A DNA stretch of 64,000 bases from Cyclobacterium salsum (lineage in GTDB: Bacteria > Bacteroidota > Bacteroidia > Cytophagales > Cyclobacteriaceae): positions 1-64,000 of the forward strand of contig NZ_WNKG01000002.1 of assembly GCF_010119245.1 (NCBI RefSeq), written 5' to 3'. The notes under the pieces were generated by a model. The model was not told where the DNA came from and did not search any database. It saw nothing but the letters and a program-made list of their open reading frames with translations. Positions 15,539-23,739 of the stretch are shown here, piece by piece. Position 1 is the first letter of the stretch; every line of letters starts with the position of its first letter. A program made the translations under genes and the position numbers.

Positions 15539-15745
15539 TTAATTTTGGGGTGGGATGGTTGAAAATACGGTTTTTGGCGGCCCTCGCGTGGGTAGTTCGT
15601 CAAAATGCAGGGCCAACTTTGCCAAGTGGTGCGAATAATTGCGCAAGGTGCTCTCACCCCTGCCGGCCACTGTGATTTTTTGACGGAATTTCTCGTAAAG
15701 TTCCATGAATCCTGCTACATTGGTACAGGCTGTTTCGATAAGGTT
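15539..15745 (-). pseudogene. N-terminal fragment of a tyrosine recombinase
   Basis: The minus-strand frame reads FMELYEKFRQKITVAGRGE, then STLRNYSHHLAKLALHFDEL, the SAM-like N-terminal core-binding domain of Xer/IS91-associated integrases, before running out of homology and stopping at 15539. The catalytic domain is absent. Start near 15706 (ATG) or upstream. Confidence 0.7.
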
Positions 15746-15751
15746 TGCTTT

Positions 15752-15773
15752 CCCGCCTGCCGGACGGGCAGGT
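15752..15773. repeat. Short GC palindrome (REP-like)
   Basis: CCCGCCTGCCGGACGGGCAGG forms CCTGCC(G)/CGGGCAGG; a related palindrome lies at 19465-19484. Confidence 0.5.
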
Positions 15774-15854
15774 TTTTCATGATTATAAGGGATATTTGAT
15801 TGAATATAAAAGTTAAGCCATATCGAGCAGTTTTGAAAAACTACCGTAGGTTTA

Positions 15855-15989
15855 GTGCAACAAGGGTTTTGCGTTAGGTGGGCTGAAGTGCAAAAATCAA
15901 CGGTAGTTTTTCAATTAAACATCAGTAATAAAATCAGCATTTGTGCTTCGAAATCCCGCCCGAACGCAAAGCCCCAAACCGTTACCGCC
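15855..15989 (+). repeat. attC-like site 6
   Basis: Left arm GTGCAACAAGGGTTTTGCG and right arm CGCAAAGCCCCAAACCGTTACC are inverted repeats with matching inner arms (GGTGGGCTGAAG against CTTCGAAATCCCGCCC). The core GTTACCGCC (15981) opens the Fic cassette and pairs in 7 of 8 positions with GCGATAAC at 17209. Confidence 0.7.
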
Positions 15990-16005
15990 AAGCATAAAGC
16001 CGACA

Positions 16006-16100
16006 TTGCGGAGATTAAGCACTATAATCGGAGCATAATTTGCGGAGAAAGTTTTATTTGCAGCGAATAAGGGGTATATTTGTCGCATAAATTGCGGAGA
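16006..16100 (+). promoter_or_regulatory. Three TTGCGGAGA repeats and -7 box upstream of fic
   Basis: TTGCGGAGA occurs at 16006-16014, 16040-16048 and 16092-16100; the last two lie in a 17-base direct repeat GCATAAWTTGCGGAGAA. The -7 box TATATTTG is at 16075-16082, between the second and third copy, and the third abuts the ATG. The layout suggests an operator, although the third copy also serves as a GGAG ribosome binding site. Confidence 0.5.
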
Positions 16101-17234
16101 ATGAAAATCTATATACACGAAAAAGAGAACTGGACTGACTTCACTTGGGACAATAAAAAGGTGATGATAAAACTTGGTGAAGCTAGAAACCAGCAGGGCA
16201 GACTTCTTGGGAAAATGGAATCGCTAGGTTTTGATTTGCAAAATGAAGCAGTATTGAACACGCTGACTTTAGATGTTATAAAATCATCGGAAATTGAAGG
16301 TGAATTTTTAGAAATTGAACAAGTACGTTCTTCAATCGCTCGAAGACTAGGAATTGATATAGCCGGATCAGTAGAATCGGAACGTCATGTTGACGGAATA
16401 GTTGAAATGATGCTTGATGCTACACAAAGAAATGATTTGCCTTTAACTAAAGACAGATTGTTTGGTTGGCATGCAGCATTGTTCCCATCAGGTTGGAGCA
16501 ATTTATATAAAATCACAGTTGCAGGCTGGAGAAAAGACACGACTGGTCTAATGCAAGTCGTATCTGGACCTATGGGAAAAGAAAAAGTTCACTATCAAGC
16601 TCCAAATTCAGACAGGATCGAGTCAGAAATGTTAAGATTCTTAGACTGGTTTGAAAACGAGAACGAAATAGATTTGGTTCTCAAAGCAGCTATTGCTCAT
16701 TTATGGTTTGTGACAATTCATCCATTTGACGATGGAAACGGACGAATTACAAGAGCAATTACAGATATGACATTGGCACGTTCTGACAAAAGCATCAGGC
16801 GATTCTACAGTATGTCAGCGCAAATTAGAGTGGAAAGAAAACAGTATTATGAAAAACTTGAAAAAACACAAAAGGGAAATTCAGATATAACAGAATGGAT
16901 TTTGTGGTTTTTGCAATGTTTAATAAATGCTATTGACTCCACGAATGGAACTTTATCGAAAATACTTTATAAAGGAGAATTTTGGAAAATACATTCCACC
17001 ACAATTCTTAATGATAGGCAACAAAAAATAATAAACAGACTACTTGATGGATTTGACGGGAAGTTAACAACTTCGAAATGGGGAAAAATCAATAAGTGCT
17101 CACAAGATACTGCTCTTCGAGATATTCAAGATTTGATAAAGAAGGATATCTTGCAAAAAGAAGCAAGTGGTGGACGAAGTACAAATTATGAACTAAAAGA
17201 AATGCCAAGCGATAACAATGTATATAAAAAATAG
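16101..17234 (+). CDS. Fic-domain AMPylase with C-terminal winged helix
   Basis: Fic protein expected to transfer AMP (or another nucleotide moiety) to a target protein. The Fic core HPFDDGNGRITR contains the catalytic His and the phosphate-anchoring GNGR. An N-terminal inhibitory helix SSEIEG fits the (S/T)xxxE(G/N) class II autoinhibition motif. The N-terminus matches the DUF4172 type, and the last 75 residues (QQKIINRLLDGFDG to ASGGRSTNYEL) look like a winged helix. ATG 16101 has GGAGA directly before it and is preferred over TTG 16080. Sole gene of its cassette; repeats upstream may be autoregulatory. Confidence 0.88.
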   Translation: MKIYIHEKENWTDFTWDNKKVMIKLGEARNQQGRLLGKMESLGFDLQNEAVLNTLTLDVIKSSEIEGEFLEIEQVRSSIARRLGIDIAGSVESERHVDGIVEMMLDATQRNDLPLTKDRLFGWHAALFPSGWSNLYKITVAGWRKDTTGLMQVVSGPMGKEKVHYQAPNSDRIESEMLRFLDWFENENEIDLVLKAAIAHLWFVTIHPFDDGNGRITRAITDMTLARSDKSIRRFYSMSAQIRVERKQYYEKLEKTQKGNSDITEWILWFLQCLINAIDSTNGTLSKILYKGEFWKIHSTTILNDRQQKIINRLLDGFDGKLTTSKWGKINKCSQDTALRDIQDLIKKDILQKEASGGRSTNYELKEMPSDNNVYKK

Positions 17235-17343
17235 GCGGAACAGTAATAAAATCAAAGCTTTTGGCTCGTATTAAACTTTGTGCTTAACCGAAAGTTTCGT
17301 GCTTCATAATCGCCTACTTTTCATGTACTAACCGTTGCAGCAC
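17208..17343 (+). repeat. attC-like site 7
   Basis: AGCGATAACAATGTATATAA and right arm CTTTTCATGTACTAACCGTT fold together, with inner arms TAGGCGG/TCGCCTA. The core GTTGCAGCAC (17334) pairs with GTGCTACAA at 18424 across the esterase cassette. Strongly similar to site 9 (20957-21090). Confidence 0.75.
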
Positions 17344-17359
17344 ATTTAAACGAAACAAT

Positions 17360-18412
17360 ATGAAAAAAATAATCCTGTTACTTTTTGGAACTCTTTTAAC
17401 CATCAATTTTGGTTTTGCTCAAATTCCAGAGGGAAAAGTTGTGGTAGAAAAACTGTATTCTGAACTATTAGAAAATTCTGGTGGAGAAAATCCAACCAGA
17501 AGATTGACAATCTATCTTCCCCCAGGATATGAGCAAAGTGAAGAAAGATACCCAGTAATCTATTATTTACATGGTTTCACCTGGAGTGATAGCCTTATGG
17601 TTTCAGATGATAAATTTGACAAATTACTAGATAAGGCCATCGTACTCAAAAAAATTAAACCTGTCATTGTTGTTATGCCAGATCAACATACACTTTACCG
17701 GGGAAGTTGGTACACCAATTCGACCCTGACTGGAAAATGGGCTGACTTTACGGGTCAAGACCTCGTTGCTTACATAGATAAAAATTTTAGAACAATACCA
17801 AATAAAGATAGTCGTGGAGTGGCAGGTCATTCAATGGGCGGGCAAGGTGCGCTAAAAATGGGCATGCTGTTTTCTGACGTTTTTTCCGTAGTTTATGCAC
17901 TATCGCCTGCAACATTAAGTGCTGTTTCTGAAGATTTTGGAATTCGAGGTAATGGATATAAGAGAGTAACAGAACTTTCAACACGTGAAGAATTGGTAAC
18001 TGGATCGGATGAGTTTGAAGCTAATGTTGTTGTAGCCATGGGTAGAGCATATACTCCTAATCTTGACAATCCTCCTTTTTATGCAGATTTTCCATATGAA
18101 TACCGTAATGATTCACTAATTGTCAATTACGGTATTTTCAAAAAATGGGAAGCGAAATCAGTAATCGGAATGGTTGAAAAGCATATAAATGCCCTAAAGA
18201 GTTTAACAGCCATAAAACTAGACTGGGGTAGAAATGAAGATTTTGATCATATTCCGGTAACTTGTTTACAACTAAGCAAAAAATTGGAAAACTTAGGAAT
18301 TAATCACTATGCAGAAGAATACATCGGAGACCACGGAAATAAATTATGGACTGAAGATGGGAGAGCATTAAATGACATGCTACCATTTTTTGACCAATAC
18401 CTTAAATTCTAA
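17360..18412 (+). CDS. Secreted esterase D-type hydrolase
   Basis: A 350-residue secreted esterase (PF00756-type alpha/beta hydrolase). Signal peptide 1-20 ends in FGFAQ. LTIYLPPGYE, VIYYLHGFTWSD and GVAGHSMGGQGAL (nucleophile S158) are the standard motifs; DHIPV or the HGNKLW segment near the C-terminus could supply the catalytic His. Relatives include feruloyl and enterochelin esterases; the substrate is not deducible. Starts 16 bases downstream of the attC-like core; single gene of its cassette. Confidence 0.85.
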   Translation: MKKIILLLFGTLLTINFGFAQIPEGKVVVEKLYSELLENSGGENPTRRLTIYLPPGYEQSEERYPVIYYLHGFTWSDSLMVSDDKFDKLLDKAIVLKKIKPVIVVMPDQHTLYRGSWYTNSTLTGKWADFTGQDLVAYIDKNFRTIPNKDSRGVAGHSMGGQGALKMGMLFSDVFSVVYALSPATLSAVSEDFGIRGNGYKRVTELSTREELVTGSDEFEANVVVAMGRAYTPNLDNPPFYADFPYEYRNDSLIVNYGIFKKWEAKSVIGMVEKHINALKSLTAIKLDWGRNEDFDHIPVTCLQLSKKLENLGINHYAEEYIGDHGNKLWTEDGRALNDMLPFFDQYLKF

Positions 18413-18423
18413 AAGATGAAAAC

Positions 18424-18701
18424 GTGCTACAATAACTAAGAAGTATTCTGACGGCTGGAACAGCCTAGCCTGCATGTGATGCTGAACCCTGACAAAGGCT
18501 CAGGGTAAACTTCAATGAAACATTGAAGGGGTGCTGGGAATTAGAGGTACTTGCTGGATATTTTGAGCTTGCAGCATTCAAAATTTGGCAGTCCACAGCC
18601 ACAGAGCAGCGCAAGGATAAGGCGGTGTTTGAGTAGTTTTGGTGCTTTTAACAGTAGATTAACCCGTAACTGCGGTTATCCGAGACTCTTGGGTGTAATT
18701 A
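18424..18701 (+). repeat. attC-like site 8 (composite, decayed)
   Basis: Inverse core GTGCTACAA (18424) complements the esterase cassette start. The right end CTTGGGTGTAATTA is decayed, but GTGTAATTA (18693-18701) is the exact complement of TAATTACAC at 19445, the far end of the VapBC cassette. A recombinase fragment lies between the arms, as do hairpins CTTCAATG/CATTGAAG and CCCTGA/TCAGGG. Confidence 0.6.
18558..18662 (-). pseudogene. Tyrosine recombinase fragment (catalytic Arg region)
   Basis: The minus strand reads PKLLKHRLILALLCGCGL then ECCKLKIS, matching the start of the catalytic domain (box with LLYGCGLR in the sister copy at 24083-24189). Homology ends at both sides. Part of a duplicated segment 18557-18728 / 24083-24254. 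Confidence 0.7.
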
Positions 18702-18779
18702 GTTTACACTAAAAAAATTAATTGCGAGATTGATTGATACGGATTAATTTGATATATTTGTACGTATAATATGACTATT

Positions 18780-19028
18780 ATGGACACAAAGTTGAATTTA
18801 AAGCTTAATCAAAAAATTATTGAGAAAGCAAAGGAATATGCTTCGAACAACAATACGAGCTTATCTCGAATTGTTGAAGCCTATTTGCAATCCTTGACCA
18901 CCGAAAATGACAGCTCTGAATTTGAAATTTCACCTTTCGTGAAAAGCATCGCAACAGGAACTGAAATACCGGCTGATTTGGACTATAAAAAAGAATATTC
19001 TGATTATTTACTAGAGAAATATAAATGA
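18780..19028 (+). CDS. RHH-type antitoxin (DUF6364-like)
   Basis: An 82-residue antitoxin: MDTKLNLKLNQKIIEKAKEY followed by NNTSLSRIVEAYLQSL is a ribbon-helix-helix DNA-binding domain, then an acidic tail DLDYKKEYSDYLLEKYK that should contact the toxin. Two ATGs (18771 and 18780) are possible; the second begins right at the RHH strand. A TATATTTG -7 box lies about 20 bases upstream. Its stop overlaps the toxin start by 4 bases (ATGA), so the pair is translationally coupled and probably autoregulated. Confidence 0.85.
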   Translation: MDTKLNLKLNQKIIEKAKEYASNNNTSLSRIVEAYLQSLTTENDSSEFEISPFVKSIATGTEIPADLDYKKEYSDYLLEKYK

Positions 19029-19447
19029 GTAAAAGGATTTTTATAGACACCAATATCATGTTGGACTTTTTAGGAGAGCGAAAACCTTTTTACGAACCGA
19101 TTGCAAAAATTGCAACCCTGGCTGAAAAAGAAAAATTAACAATGGTTGTTTCTCCTATTTCATTCGCAACAGTAAATTATTTTCTTGCAAAATTCGAGAA
19201 TCCGAAAATTGCGAGAGAAAAGCTACGAAAATTTAAAATAATCAGTGAAATAGGTTCTCTAGATGAACAAACGATTGAAAAAGGACTTAATTCGTCAATA
19301 AAGGATTTTGAAGATGCTTTACAATATTTTAGTGCAACCGAATCAGACTGCGAAATTATAGTAACAAGAAATGGAAAGGACTTTAAAAAATCGTTACTAC
19401 CTATAATGACAGCAGACGAATTTTTAAAATCTTTGAATAAAAAATAA
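19025..19447 (+). CDS. VapC-type PIN-domain RNase toxin
   Basis: A 140-residue PIN-domain protein, expected to be an Mg-dependent RNase toxin neutralised by the adjacent antitoxin. MSKRIFIDTNIMLDFLGERK supplies the first Asp (D8) and a second one (D14), KDFEDALQYFSA the central acidic cluster, and IVTRNGKDFKK the end of the fold. The gene appears intact, unlike the PIN toxin at 13357. A decayed partial copy of its middle occurs at 24247-24524. Confidence 0.88.
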   Translation: MSKRIFIDTNIMLDFLGERKPFYEPIAKIATLAEKEKLTMVVSPISFATVNYFLAKFENPKIAREKLRKFKIISEIGSLDEQTIEKGLNSSIKDFEDALQYFSATESDCEIIVTRNGKDFKKSLLPIMTADEFLKSLNKK

Positions 19448-19464
19448 TTACACATCAAAGGATT

Positions 19465-19788
19465 CCCCGCCTGCGGCAGGCAGGTTTGATAATATTGACC
19501 AGGGCAAGCTGATGCAGGCCCTGGAGAAGCATATCCCGGAAAAATGGGCCTTGCTTTACATCAAGAGGTGGCTCGAATCACCAGTTGAGAAGAATTCGGG
19601 AGAGCTAGTGGAAAAACAGGGTAAGGGTGCAATTCCGAACCCTATTCTATCACTGGCAGCTTGGTGACTCTTGTTGGCGAAAGTTCTGTATAAAAAGAGC
19701 CGTATGACGGGAGACTGTCACAGCCAGTCCCGCTCTGCGGGTTAGGGGTCTGCGAGAGGCTCGGCGTGAAACTCCCCTTGCCTACTCG
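19465..19788 (+). mobile_element. Degenerate group II intron remnant
   Basis: A GC palindrome CCTGCGGCAGG (19471-19481) is followed by an RT fragment, FDNIDQGKLMQALEKH then IPEKWALLYIKRWLE, ending at TGA 19665-19667. It joins directly to a domain V-like GAGCCGTATGACGGGAGACTG and a domain VI ending CCTTGCCTACTCGG (19788). The second strand of domain V is interrupted by about 25 nt with a CCCGC/GCGGG hairpin. RT palm, maturase and the intron 5' half are gone. The sequence GGCCGTTACCTG right after it holds the core box (19799) of the next cassette. Confidence 0.7.
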
Positions 19789-19824
19789 GCACGAGGCCGT
19801 TACCTGAAAGCTATAAAAAAGGCC

Positions 19825-20949
19825 TTGACAATAATGATAATGGTAGTGTTACGTTCTTGCCATTCCCAGACAAAAATTCAAATGGATGAAATAGTAAAAC
19901 TGTTAACAGAACAAGTAGAAAGCAATAAGACACCTTCTGTTCAGTACTTATATTTTGACCAAGACAGTGTTATAAAATCCTTTCAAATGGGTTTTGCTGA
20001 CATTGAAAAAAAGAAGGAAGTGGATTCTTCTGTCACTTACAATGCGTTTTCTGTAACAAAAACATTTACAGCATTAGCTATTTTACAGTTAAATGAGAAG
20101 CGAAAACTAGATATAAACAAACCTGTAAGTCAGTACTTTCCTGAATTTTCATATGGGACAGAAATCACAGTAAAACAACTACTCAACCACACGGCAGGAA
20201 TACCAAACCCTATTCCACTAAATTGGATACATTTGGACAGCGAGCATAGCACATTTGACAGAAATAGCTTCTTTAAATCAATTTTTGTAAAAAACAGGAA
20301 AACAAAATCGGAACCCAATGAAAAGTTTGCGTATTCCAATTTGGGCTATGTTATTTTGGGACAACTGATTGAAAATGTATCAGGAAAAACATACGAAAAC
20401 TACATCACCGAAAATATAGTCCGAAAGTTACCAATCAACCCAAGTGATTTAACTTTTGAGATTATCAGCAATGAAAGACACGCTAAAGGTTATCATAAAA
20501 AATTATCGTTATCGAATCTCATATTAGGTTTTATGATAGACAAGTCAACGTTTATGGGAGACACGGAAGATAAATGGCGTTCATTCAATAATTTTTATGT
20601 GAATGGGGCGTCCTATGGTGGACTAATCGGAACGCCAACGGCATTTGTAGCCTATCTTCAAGAACTTCTAAAAACAGAAAGTATACTGATATCGGACGAG
20701 TACAAGGACATGCTTTTTCAAGAAAACAAGACCAATAGAGGTAAAAATACAGGAATGTGCCTGTCTTGGTTTACGGGGGAACTAAATGGCAACAAGTATT
20801 TTGCACATGCAGGTGGCGGTGGTGGATATTATTGTGAAATAAGAATCTACCCTGAACTAAAAACAGGGAGTGTCGTTTTTTTTAACAGGACCGGAATGTC
20901 AGACGAGCGATTTTTGGATAAATTGGATAAGTCTTTTATGAATGACTAA
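19825..20949 (+). CDS. Serine hydrolase, beta-lactamase class C/PBP family
   Basis: A 374-residue serine beta-lactamase-like protein, likely a lipoprotein since the short leader ends VVLRSC. The active-site motif SVTK (SxxK), the YSNLGY tyrosine motif and HAGGGGGYY (in place of KTG) identify the class C/EstB/AmpH family, which includes esterases, D-aminopeptidases and PBPs as well as beta-lactamases. The frame starts TTG ACA ATA ATG; ATG 19834 is the more likely start. The cassette's two ends pair perfectly (GTTACCTG / CAGGTAAC). Confidence 0.85.
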   Translation: MTIMIMVVLRSCHSQTKIQMDEIVKLLTEQVESNKTPSVQYLYFDQDSVIKSFQMGFADIEKKKEVDSSVTYNAFSVTKTFTALAILQLNEKRKLDINKPVSQYFPEFSYGTEITVKQLLNHTAGIPNPIPLNWIHLDSEHSTFDRNSFFKSIFVKNRKTKSEPNEKFAYSNLGYVILGQLIENVSGKTYENYITENIVRKLPINPSDLTFEIISNERHAKGYHKKLSLSNLILGFMIDKSTFMGDTEDKWRSFNNFYVNGASYGGLIGTPTAFVAYLQELLKTESILISDEYKDMLFQENKTNRGKNTGMCLSWFTGELNGNKYFAHAGGGGGYYCEIRIYPELKTGSVVFFNRTGMSDERFLDKLDKSFMND

Positions 20950-20956
20950 AAGCCAG

Positions 20957-21090
20957 CAGGTAACAATGTAAATAAAAAGTTGGCGAAACTGTACTAAATT
21001 CAAGGGTTGGTACTCTTACCAAACTTGGTTCTTATCCGATATTTTATGCTTCAAAATCGCGTACTTTTCATATACTAAACGGTAGCTGCA
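20957..21090 (+). repeat. attC-like site 9
   Basis: CAGGTAACAATGTAAATAA with right arm TCGCGTACTTTTCATATAC and an altered right box AAACGGTAGCTG. Inverse core CAGGTAAC is the perfect complement of GTTACCTG at 19799. Similar throughout to site 7. Confidence 0.7.
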
Positions 21091-21217
21091 AGTAGAAACG
21101 GATAAAGCCCTAAAAATTGAAAAGGTCCAACTCTTGTTTCCAATATAAGATGCGATTTTTTATATGAAAAATTCTTTTCCTACTATTGGTCCAACCATGA
21201 ATTTTCCTATATTCACA

Positions 21218-21350
21218 ATGACCAGAACATGAAGAACCCCAGAGGGATCGGGGCAGGCAGTGTGAAGGGAGGCTTTCACGCATAGCCTGTCCCGCAGTTT
21301 ACGAGAGTTCTGTGGGGGTGAGGGTACGATTCCCTTGCCCGACCCAATTA
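21218..21350 (+). mobile_element. Second degenerate group II intron 3' end
   Basis: GTGTGAAGGGAGGCTTTCAC and GTTCTGTGGGGGTGAGGG, then ATTCCCTTGCCCGACCC, resemble domains V and VI of a group II intron. Foreign complementary arms CGGGGCAGGC (upstream) and GCCTGTCCCG (downstream of the first strand) break domain V. No RT sequence is left. The remainder of 20950-21400 shows only AT-rich filler. Confidence 0.5.
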
Positions 21351-21400
21351 TGGGCAATCAGAACAAAAATGTTGATTGAATCAATAAAAACCTCCTATTC

Positions 21401-23581
21401 ATGAACAAGAAAGAAAAAAAGATCAACCGCCGAAAGTTTGTCAAAAATGCGGCTAAAGGCTATGCCAGTATTCAGGTGGCTTCTACGCTACCCGCATATT
21501 TATTCGCCACCTCTGGTTGTAACCCCGCGGAAGCTTCTATTTTTCATGGTGTATGTTACCATGATTGTCCTGATTCGTGTAGTTGGGAAGTTAAGGTGCG
21601 AGATGGGAAAGTTATTTCCTTCGGTGGGGACAAAGCAAACCCCTTTACAGCAGGTAAGCTTTGTGGCAAGATGGAAACTTTCCCCGAGGACATTACCTAT
21701 CACCCCGATAGATTGCTCAGACCCATGAAACGAGTAGGTAAAAAAGGTGAAGGGAAATTTGAGCCTATTAGCTGGGATCAGGCTATTCGCGAAGTAGGTG
21801 ATCAGCTCAAGAAAACAATTTCCGAGCATGGTAGTGAATCCGTCTTGTCTCATGGGTACATGGGAACCCAAAGCCTGATACAAAAATCGGTGATGAGTAA
21901 TCGGTTTTTTGCCCGAATGGAAGCTTCGGATATTGCCCATACGATTTGTGGAGGTGCTGTAATCCCGGCCAACTTTGAGGTGAATGGCACAGTGATGGGT
22001 GTGTTGCCGGAAGATATGGTTCACAGCCGATACATCATCCTTTGGGGCACCAACACTAAAAACTCAAATGTTCACCAATGGCCTTACGTATTAAAAGCAA
22101 GGGAAGCTGGCGCAAAAATCATAGTCGTAGATCCTTTTGTTTCGGCCACTGCTAAAGAGGCCGACTGGCACATTCAACCATTGCCCGGTACCGATGTAGC
22201 GCTGGCTTTGGGGATGATGAATGTGATCATCAGCGAAGGCCTGGTAGATCAGGACTACATTGAACGTTATACTTCTGGTTATAAAGAATTGAAAGAGCAC
22301 GTCAAGTCCTACGACCCTAAAAGCGTTTCAGACATCTGCGGTTTGCAGGAAGATGACATTATCCAACTGGCCCGGGAGTACGCCAAAGGTAAACCCTCGC
22401 TGATTCGAATTCTGGTCGGGATCGAGCACAACTATAATGGCGGAGATGCCACCATAGCGATAGCTATTTTGCCGTCCCTAACTGGGGCATGGCGTAAGCT
22501 GGGTGGTGGATTAATGCATTTGACGTTTGAAATGGGAGGTCTTGCACTCAACTGGGAACGGCTAGACTATCATCGTCAGATGCCAACACAACCGAAGCGT
22601 ACGCTCAATATGGTCCAGATTGGACAGCTACTCAATAACCCCGACCTCAATCCAGCCATCAAATCGATTTTTATTTATAACTCGAACCCGATGGTCACGG
22701 CACCCAATGCAAACCTGACCAAAAAAGGGCTTGAGCGCGAAGACCTATTGACTGTAGTGCTTGAACACTTCGTGACGGAGACTGCAAAATATGCAGATTA
22801 TATTTTCCCGGCCACAACACAGCTTGAACATTGGGATATTGGAGATTCATGGGGACAGGTATATATCAACATTAATCAGCCGGCTATTTCTCCAAGGGGT
22901 GAAGCCAAACCCAACAGTGAATTCTTCCGACTAATGGCGCGGGAAATGGGTTATACAGAAGAATGCTTTAAAGAGTCTGACAGGGATATTGTAAAATCAG
23001 CGTTTGATTCTGATCACCCTTATTTGGAGGGTATTGATTTTGATTACATGCTAAAACATGGCTGGGCCCGCTACAAAATTCCGGAGCCGTATTTACCTCA
23101 TGCTGAAGGTAACTTTGGTACTGCCAGTGGCAAATGTAATTTTCTTGGTCAAAGCAATAGCCTACCTACTTACAAGGAGGTGGCCTACTCCGAAGAGGAA
23201 AAAGACAACTATCCGCTGCAGCTTTTGACAATTAAGAATACGAAAGGGTTTCATAACTCCTCCCATGCCAATGTTAAGCATCTTAGGCGAAAAGAAGGTC
23301 GTCTATGGCTTGACATACATCCGGAAGACGCAAATGCACGAAATATCCAAAATGGGGATGAATTGATGGCATTCAACCAACGTGGCAAAGTAATCCTAGA
23401 AGCGAAAGTCACAGAGCGCATTCGACCAGGAGTGGTATGTATGCCACATGGATACTGGCCTTCATTGGTCAAAGGTGGCCAGGCATCCAACAATCTGACA
23501 GATGACCGATTGACGGACATAATGCTCTGGGGTGGTGGTGCTGCACTTCAGGATTGCCGTGTGCAGGTAGCGAAAACATAA
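21401..23581 (+). CDS. Tat-exported molybdopterin oxidoreductase
   Basis: Catalytic subunit of the DMSO reductase superfamily, 726 residues. A twin-arginine leader NRRKFVKN (R10, R11) leads to GC at 39-40, which could also be a lipobox. A 4Fe-4S site follows with C52, C56, C60 and C88 (CYHDCPDSC...LCGK). The conserved HTICGGAV loop near 180 probably lies at the molybdenum, but the ligand is not certain. The C-terminal domain (from about 610) binds the pterin cofactor (KNTKGFHNSSHAN). No electron-transfer or membrane subunits and no chaperone accompany it, and its composition is less AT-rich than neighbouring cassettes, so it may be a separate import. Confidence 0.88.
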   Translation: MNKKEKKINRRKFVKNAAKGYASIQVASTLPAYLFATSGCNPAEASIFHGVCYHDCPDSCSWEVKVRDGKVISFGGDKANPFTAGKLCGKMETFPEDITYHPDRLLRPMKRVGKKGEGKFEPISWDQAIREVGDQLKKTISEHGSESVLSHGYMGTQSLIQKSVMSNRFFARMEASDIAHTICGGAVIPANFEVNGTVMGVLPEDMVHSRYIILWGTNTKNSNVHQWPYVLKAREAGAKIIVVDPFVSATAKEADWHIQPLPGTDVALALGMMNVIISEGLVDQDYIERYTSGYKELKEHVKSYDPKSVSDICGLQEDDIIQLAREYAKGKPSLIRILVGIEHNYNGGDATIAIAILPSLTGAWRKLGGGLMHLTFEMGGLALNWERLDYHRQMPTQPKRTLNMVQIGQLLNNPDLNPAIKSIFIYNSNPMVTAPNANLTKKGLEREDLLTVVLEHFVTETAKYADYIFPATTQLEHWDIGDSWGQVYININQPAISPRGEAKPNSEFFRLMAREMGYTEECFKESDRDIVKSAFDSDHPYLEGIDFDYMLKHGWARYKIPEPYLPHAEGNFGTASGKCNFLGQSNSLPTYKEVAYSEEEKDNYPLQLLTIKNTKGFHNSSHANVKHLRRKEGRLWLDIHPEDANARNIQNGDELMAFNQRGKVILEAKVTERIRPGVVCMPHGYWPSLVKGGQASNNLTDDRLTDIMLWGGGAALQDCRVQVAKT

Positions 23582-23739
23582 ATGTAAACTTAAGTTAATA
23601 AAGCCTGTAATACTGTATATGAAATCATACCACCCTTTGCGATGCCAGGCTTCCTAAACTAAGCGTTGCACAGAAGCGAATAAACAGGAATTTGTCAACC
23701 TTTGGTAAATCGACTGAATATATAAAATGAAGGACCATG
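23582..23739. other. Gap with weak attC-like left box
   Basis: GCCTGTAATACTGTATATG at about 23602 looks like an inverse core and left arm, and AAGCGTTGCACAG near 23665 like a core, but the pair is not complementary to an identified partner. No gene is visible. Confidence 0.35.
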
